Part shown: in pieces, positions 59,730 through 64,000 of the stretch | Numbering within the stretch: the stretch's first letter is position 1 | How the letters are laid out: every line of letters starts with the position of its first letter | Assembly: GCF_900119365.1 (NCBI RefSeq) | Contig: NZ_FPJO01000018.1 | Location: 62,001 to 126,000, forward strand | Source of the DNA: Streptomyces atratus | GTDB taxonomy: Bacteria; Actinomycetota; Actinomycetes; Streptomycetales; Streptomycetaceae | Direction: 5' to 3' | Length of the DNA: 64,000 nucleotides | The notes under the pieces: generated by a model | What the model was told of the DNA's origin: nothing | What the model saw: only the letters and a program-made list of their open reading frames with translations | The model's database searches: none | Program-made: the position numbers and the translations under genes

Positions 59730-61232
59730 TCAGCCGTACGAGAGGTCCGCGCACGGGTCGTCGTCGGCCGACCGGGCCTCGTCGGCGACGGTGGACGGAA
59801 CGGTGGAGGGGGTCGATGTCTCGGGTTCGGCCGACGGGTTCTGCGCGTAGGAACTGCCCAGGATCACCTGTATCCCGGCCGTGCCGGACGCCACCGTTCG
59901 TGCCCCGGCGAAGAGCCGGGCGGTGGTCTCCGCCTCGTCCCGCAGTCCCGGCCCGTATTCGATGACGGTCGAGGTGTGGTCCTGGCGGCTCGCCGTGGCC
60001 GTGGTGGTGACGGTGAAGTCCCGGGAGCGCAGGAGTTCGGCGGCCTGGGCGGCGAGCCCCCTGACCGTGGTCCCGTTGTAGACGGCGATCGTGATTCCCT
60101 CGCCGGAGACCGGCACGTCCGCCGTGGGTGACGCCGGGCCGCCGTCCTTCCCTTCGCCCTTGTCCGAGGACTTGCCCGATCGCTTGCCACTGGCGTCCTT
60201 GCCGTCGACCGTACGGTCGGCCTTCAGCGAGGCCCAGAGCGCGTCGGCGTCCGGCTCGACGATCGCCACGCGTGGGCCCTCGTAACGCCAGGGGACGGTG
60301 ACGAACTTGGTGTTGTGCAGGTCGATCTTCTTCATCGACATGGCGAACGACAGCAGCCGGTCGGCCGATCCGAGTCCGGGGTCGACGGTCATCGCGTCCG
60401 TGGCCGCATTGGCCAGCGGCAGCAGCGTGGTGGGGTTCAACCCCTGGGACTTGACCTTCTTGATGAGGGCGGCGACGAAGGCCTGCTGCCGCTTGATACG
60501 CCCTATGTCCGATCCGTCCCCGATGCCGTGCCGCAGCCGGACATAGTCGAGCGCCCGCTGCCCGGAGACGGTCTGCGGGCCCTTCGCGAAGATCATGGCC
60601 CCTCGGGTGAGCCGCTTCGGGCTGAGGTCGCGCTGATAGATGTCCTGGGGCAGACACACCGGTACGCCGCCGACGGCCGAGGTCAGTGCGGAGAAACCGG
60701 CGAAGTCGATGACGACGGTGTGGTCCACGCGCAGGCCGGTGAGATGCTCGACGGTGTTCTGGGTGCAGGCCGGGTTTCCCTCGGCGGTCTCCCCCACCGA
60801 GAACGCCCCGTTGAACATCACGTCGTGCTGCGGCGCCGTCCACTTGCCGTCGGGCCCCTTGCAGGCCGGGATGTCGACCAGCGCGTCACGCGGAATCGAC
60901 ACGGCGACGGCGTGCTCGTGGTCTCCGTACACATGGAGGAGGAACGCGGTGTCGGAACGCCCCACCGCGCCCGTGCCGCCGCCGAGTTTACTGTTGTCGC
61001 CCGAGCGTGAGTCCGATCCGATGACCAGGACGTTCTGCCCCTGCGAGGAACCGGGCGGCCGGTCGCCGGAGATCCCGTCCGCGCTGAAGGTGTCGATGCT
61101 GCCGCCGAGTTTGAGGTAACCCCACCCGACGCCGGCGACCAGCAGAACGAGGAACGACAGCCCGAACATGGCGGCCCGCCGCAGGCGGACGCCCCCTCCC
61201 CTGCCTGCTCCCGCTGTGCGACTTCCCGTCAT
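59730..61232 (-). CDS. LytR-CpsA-Psr (LCP) family cell-wall ligase
   Basis: 500 aa. One membrane helix (AMFGLSFLVLLVAGVGWGYL, near residue 21) anchors an extracytoplasmic LCP domain (residues 65-240): NVLVIGSDSRSGDN, GRSDTAFLLHVYG, AVSIPRDALVDIP and LDYVRLRHGIGDGSDIGRIK. A LytR_C domain follows near residues 380-475 (ITIAVYNGTTVRGLAAQAAE). It probably attaches glycopolymers to peptidoglycan. ATG 61232 is chosen; an alternative at 61259 adds nine residues. Convergent with the GNAT gene. Confidence 0.88.
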   Translation of the reverse strand: MTGSRTAGAGRGGGVRLRRAAMFGLSFLVLLVAGVGWGYLKLGGSIDTFSADGISGDRPPGSSQGQNVLVIGSDSRSGDNSKLGGGTGAVGRSDTAFLLHVYGDHEHAVAVSIPRDALVDIPACKGPDGKWTAPQHDVMFNGAFSVGETAEGNPACTQNTVEHLTGLRVDHTVVIDFAGFSALTSAVGGVPVCLPQDIYQRDLSPKRLTRGAMIFAKGPQTVSGQRALDYVRLRHGIGDGSDIGRIKRQQAFVAALIKKVKSQGLNPTTLLPLANAATDAMTVDPGLGSADRLLSFAMSMKKIDLHNTKFVTVPWRYEGPRVAIVEPDADALWASLKADRTVDGKDASGKRSGKSSDKGEGKDGGPASPTADVPVSGEGITIAVYNGTTVRGLAAQAAELLRSRDFTVTTTATASRQDHTSTVIEYGPGLRDEAETTARLFAGARTVASGTAGIQVILGSSYAQNPSAEPETSTPSTVPSTVADEARSADDDPCADLSYG

Positions 61233-61424
61233 CGGCCACCCCGTCCGTCCGTTTTCCATGGGGGAAGACGTGTTCCGTCACCCCATGGTTGTACAGTTGC
61301 GCAATGTAGCAAGTATTGATGTTCGAGTGGATCATCGGACCTGCCCATAGTCAGCCTGACGCACCATTCGCGAACTCCGAGCGGAAAATCCGGCCAAAGC
61401 ACCGAAAGGAAGGGCGGGACACAC

Positions 61425-61613
61425 ATGTTGCGCAACGGTCTCGAACCCTGGCACCTGTTGATCCTGGCGATCGTGGTAATCGCACTGTTCGGCTCGAAGA
61501 AACTGCCGGACACGGCCCGAGCCCTGGGCAAATCCATGCGGATCCTGAAGAGTGAGGCGAAGGCCATGAAGGAGACCGATGCGCAGAAGCCCCGTACCGA
61601 CCCACACACCTAG
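61425..61613 (+). CDS. tatA: Sec-independent protein translocase subunit TatA
   Basis: 62 aa. N-terminal transmembrane helix LEPWHLLILAIVVIALFGSK, hinge Phe-Gly, then amphipathic helix KLPDTARALGKSMRILKSEA and a polar tail. Gene order is unlike the usual tatA-tatC pair; it is a solitary extra copy. Its start is preceded by GGAAGGG with a spacing of about ten. Transcribed divergently from the LCP gene. Confidence 0.9.
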   Translation: MLRNGLEPWHLLILAIVVIALFGSKKLPDTARALGKSMRILKSEAKAMKETDAQKPRTDPHT

Positions 61614-61772
61614 GGCCCCGGCCCACCAACGTACGGCACGCCTAACGGACGTTCACTTCAAGGCTTGCGCAAGCATGGGAACCATGGTCACGACGCCGTC
61701 GTTGGCCTGGTGACGGCCGAAGCGGCGCCGTTCACCGAATCGCTGGACCACTGGATCAATGGAGGATGTTTC

Positions 61773-62348
61773 ATGGGTGTGACCCTGGCCAAGGGCGGCA
61801 ACGTCTCCTTGTCGAAGGAGGCACCCGGCCTGACCGCAGTGACGGTCGGCCTGGGCTGGGACGTACGGACGACGACGGGCGCGGACCACGACCTGGACGC
61901 GAGCGCGCTGCTGTGCTCGGACGCGGGCAAGGTCCTCTCCGACCTGCACTTCGTCTTCTACAACAACCTCACGAGCCCGGACGGTTCGGTTCAGCACACC
62001 GGCGACAACCTGACCGGTGAGGGCGAAGGCGACGACGAGTCCATCAATGTGGACCTGTCGGCGGTCCCGGCGGATGTGGCCAAGATCGTTTTCCCCGTCT
62101 CCATTCACGACGCACAGAGCCGCGGGCAGAGCTTCGGCCAGGTCCGCAACGCGTTCATCCGCGTGGTGAACCGTGCCAACAACGTCGAGCTGGCCCGATA
62201 CGACCTCAGTGAGGACGCCTCGACGGAGACCGCCATGGTCTTCGGCGAGCTGTACCGGCACGGTGCGGAGTGGAAGTTCCGCGCGGTCGGCCAGGGTTAC
62301 GCCTCGGGCCTGGCCGGAATCGCGTCCGACTACGGCGTGAACGTCTGA
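61773..62348 (+). CDS. terD: TerD family stress protein
   Basis: 191 aa. Starts MGVTLAKGGNVSLSKEAP and continues with VTVGLGWDVRTTTGADHDLD, then SDLHFVFYNNLTSPDGSVQH and SINVDLSAVPADVAKIVFPV, the calcium-binding TerD fold found in tellurite-resistance and stress loci. ATG 61773 has GGAGG seven bases upstream. No terB, terC or terE in the vicinity; Streptomyces keeps many solitary terD copies. A perfect long hairpin 23 bp after the stop ends the transcript. Confidence 0.92.
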   Translation: MGVTLAKGGNVSLSKEAPGLTAVTVGLGWDVRTTTGADHDLDASALLCSDAGKVLSDLHFVFYNNLTSPDGSVQHTGDNLTGEGEGDDESINVDLSAVPADVAKIVFPVSIHDAQSRGQSFGQVRNAFIRVVNRANNVELARYDLSEDASTETAMVFGELYRHGAEWKFRAVGQGYASGLAGIASDYGVNV

Positions 62349-62371
62349 CGGGAATTCCCCACGCGCAACTG

Positions 62372-62425
62372 GCGCGGGCCCCGACTCCCGCTCCGAAGGA
62401 ACGGAGGGGGAGTCGGGGCCCGCGC
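62372..62425 (+). terminator. Strong hairpin terminator after terD
   Basis: GCGCGGGCCCCGACTCCC (62372-62389) pairs perfectly with its 18-bp complement at 62408-62425; an inner stem CTCCG/CGGAG continues it with an AAGGAA loop. Among the longest stems in the window. Confidence 0.9.
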
Positions 62426-62536
62426 GGGCCGGGCGGATTTCGCGGACACGCCTTGGAGTGCCCGCGAGCCGTTGATCGCCTCGTGGTGCCCAACAGCGAG
62501 CCTGCTGACCGGTGCTTCGTGCGGGATCATGTCCGC

Positions 62537-63136
62537 ATGGCCGACGACCACACGCATGTCCAGGACTTCTTCACAGCGCGCGCGGCGGACTGGGACACCC
62601 GCTTCCCCGACGACGGACCCGCCTACGAAGCCGCCGCGGACTCTCTCTCGCTGCGCCCGGGGGACACGGTGCTCGACGCCGGCTGCGGTACGGGGCGGGC
62701 GCTTCCCGCGCTGCGGGCGGCCGTCGGTCCGCAGGGCGCGGTCCTGGGTCTGGACCTGACACCGGCGATGCTGGAGGCTGCGGTACGGGCGGGGCGTGAC
62801 CGCGAGGGGACGCTGCTCCTCGCCGATGTCGCCCGGCTGCCCCTGCGGTCGCGGGTGCTCGACGCGGTCTTCGCGGCCGGGCTGATCTCCCATCTGTCGC
62901 ACCCCGGTCCCGACCTGGCGGAGCTGGCACGGGTGGTCCGGCCTGGCGGACGGCTGGTGCTCTTCCACCCCATCGGGCGGGCCGCCCTGGCAGCCCGCCA
63001 CGGCCGCCGGATCACCGACGACGATCTGCGGGCAGAGGACAACCTCCGCCCATTGCTGGCACGTTCGGGCTGGCGGCTCGATGCGTACACCGATGAGGAC
63101 GACCGCTTGCTCGCCCTTGCCGTACGTACGTCCTGA
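62537..63136 (+). CDS. Class I SAM-dependent methyltransferase
   Basis: 199 aa. It opens with VQDFFTARAADWDTRFPDDG, then motif I VLDAGCGTGRALPALRAAVG (residues 50-69), motif II-like GLDLTPAMLEAAVRA and post-III RPGGRLVLFHPIGRAALA. Small methyltransferase of the UbiE/Cfa type, substrate unknown. ATG 62537 is chosen; other in-frame codons upstream lack similarity. Ends 24 bp before the convergent MpaB-type gene. Confidence 0.86.
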   Translation: MADDHTHVQDFFTARAADWDTRFPDDGPAYEAAADSLSLRPGDTVLDAGCGTGRALPALRAAVGPQGAVLGLDLTPAMLEAAVRAGRDREGTLLLADVARLPLRSRVLDAVFAAGLISHLSHPGPDLAELARVVRPGGRLVLFHPIGRAALAARHGRRITDDDLRAEDNLRPLLARSGWRLDAYTDEDDRLLALAVRTS

Positions 63137-63160
63137 CCCGCCCGCCCCGCGCCTTCGTGC

Positions 63161-64000
63161 TCACTCCACCGGCGTCCCGGGGCGCCGGTGGTGCGGGACC
63201 GGACAACCGCGGACGCCCGGGACCGGGAACGTCCCCAGCGCGGAGACCTCGTAGCCATCCGGATATCCCTTGATCTCCGGGTTCTGCCGGGCGTAGTGCG
63301 GGGTGGAACGCGGCGGCAGGAGCCGCACCGCCCGCGCCCTCAGCCGCAGAGCGCCGTGCGTGAAACCGCGGGCCACCGGGCCGGGACGTTCATACCGGAA
63401 GGCCCGCAGCAGGGAATCGTCGAGCAGCGCGAGGGCGACCTTGCGCGCGACGGGGGCCAGGGGGCCCGGATACCAGGAGCCCATCAGGTCCAGGGTGGCG
63501 TCGGAGACGCGGCGTCCTCCTTCGTCCCAGCCGAAGTGCTCGGCCTCGTAGGTGTCGAGGGTCCGCTCGAAGTCCTCGTACGTCCGCGGCAGTTCCTTGA
63601 TGCCCATGTGCGCGCCCAGGGTCCGGTAGTAGGCGGCGCAGGCCCGCAGTTCGTGGTCGGAGAGCCGGCGCCAGCCGTAGCTGTCGAGCCAACGCTTCGG
63701 GGTGACGACGAAGGTGCACAGGACATAGCGCATGTCGTCATTGGTGATGTCGTAGCTGCGGTGCATCTGGTTGATCCGGCGCAGGGCCGTACACCCGGAG
63801 TCGCTGTCGAAGCCGTGCTCCAGGACCGTGTCGAGGAGCAGTGCGGTGTCGTCGTAGCGCTTCTGAGAACGATCCGTCAGTTCGGCGGTCTGTGCGAGGA
63901 GCCGGCCGATGCCGGGAACGGCATAGGTGCGGTAGAGGGCCAGTTCAAGAGCGCGGGTGATGTCCCAGGGGAACTCGTAGGTGGCCGTGATCCGGTAGAT
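63161..64000 (-). CDS. MpaB-type oxygenase (DUF2236), 5' end outside window
   Basis: 280 codons to the window edge. Segments YEFPWDITRALELALYRTYA, HRSYDITNDDMRYVLCTFVV, RLSDHELRACAAYYRTLGAH and GSWYPGPLAPVARKVALALL fit the oxygenase MpaB / rubber-oxygenase-like (DUF2236) family; His of HRSYDI (and upstream, outside) would be among the haem ligands. The frame is open to position 64000 with no start in the window. A hairpin-forming sequence CCACCGGCG/CGCCGGTGG (63166-63191) overlaps its last codons. Confidence 0.82.
   Translation of the reverse strand: MYRITATYEFPWDITRALELALYRTYAVPGIGRLLAQTAELTDRSQKRYDDTALLLDTVLEHGFDSDSGCTALRRINQMHRSYDITNDDMRYVLCTFVVTPKRWLDSYGWRRLSDHELRACAAYYRTLGAHMGIKELPRTYEDFERTLDTYEAEHFGWDEGGRRVSDATLDLMGSWYPGPLAPVARKVALALLDDSLLRAFRYERPGPVARGFTHGALRLRARAVRLLPPRSTPHYARQNPEIKGYPDGYEVSALGTFPVPGVRGCPVPHHRRPGTPVE

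Noticed and set aside
1..64000. CRISPR array, rRNA, tRNA or biosynthetic megasynthase genes
   Set aside because: No regularly spaced repeats, tRNA-like folds or PKS/NRPS motifs were recognised on reading the window; a tRNAscan and CRISPR search would be decisive.

Overview
High-GC actinobacterial chromosome, almost certainly Streptomyces or a close relative. The signs are strong third-position GC bias, a streptogrisin-type secreted protease, a SpoIIE-type PAS/GAF phosphatase, CGNR, DUF5701, DUF5713 and DUF6397 family proteins, a roadblock/LC7 protein, and short intergenic gaps with GTG starts and 4-base start/stop overlaps. The organism is inferred from gene content only; no rRNA or tRNA gene was recognised.

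Left part (1-22 kb): divergent arsR and a flavoprotein monooxygenase, an MFS exporter divergent from a CGNR regulator, a secreted serine hydrolase, an MMPL exporter divergent from a NarL-type two-component system, and an APH(6)-like kinase. Among them lies an unusual density of broken genes: a TPR protein, a PEP mutase-like protein, an alpha/beta hydrolase, nitronate monooxygenase, aldo/keto reductase, a PucR-type regulator, a GNAT, an amidase, a beta-propeller, a methyltransferase and a SUKH-like protein. Several keep only their two ends or stop at a sharp junction with an unrelated gene, as expected of deletion scars in an accessory region.

Middle (22-42 kb): a TetR regulator with two near-identical 18-bp palindromes faces a four-gene molybdenum hydroxylase operon in PaoABCD order. 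Then come envelope and secreted proteins, a SUMF1-domain protein, a NUDIX hydrolase, a secreted S1 protease behind a LacI-type palindrome, a lone AbiEii-type nucleotidyltransferase, a MarR regulator, a GH25 muramidase without signal peptide, an F420-dependent reductase-like protein, and a radical SAM protein with unusual cysteine spacing next to a pentapeptide-repeat protein with a cysteine-rich N-terminus.

Right part (42-64 kb): an L-rhamnose catabolic operon (isomerase, bifunctional aldolase/dehydrogenase, rhamnulokinase) behind a LacI-type operator, with a decayed IS110-family transposase between the kinase and a fucose/arabinose isomerase-family gene. Beyond it are an enoyl-CoA hydratase-family protein, a SpoIIE phosphatase, an overlapping ArsR / Mg-type P-type ATPase / GNAT operon, an LCP protein, TatA, TerD, a methyltransferase and an MpaB-type oxygenase cut by the window edge.
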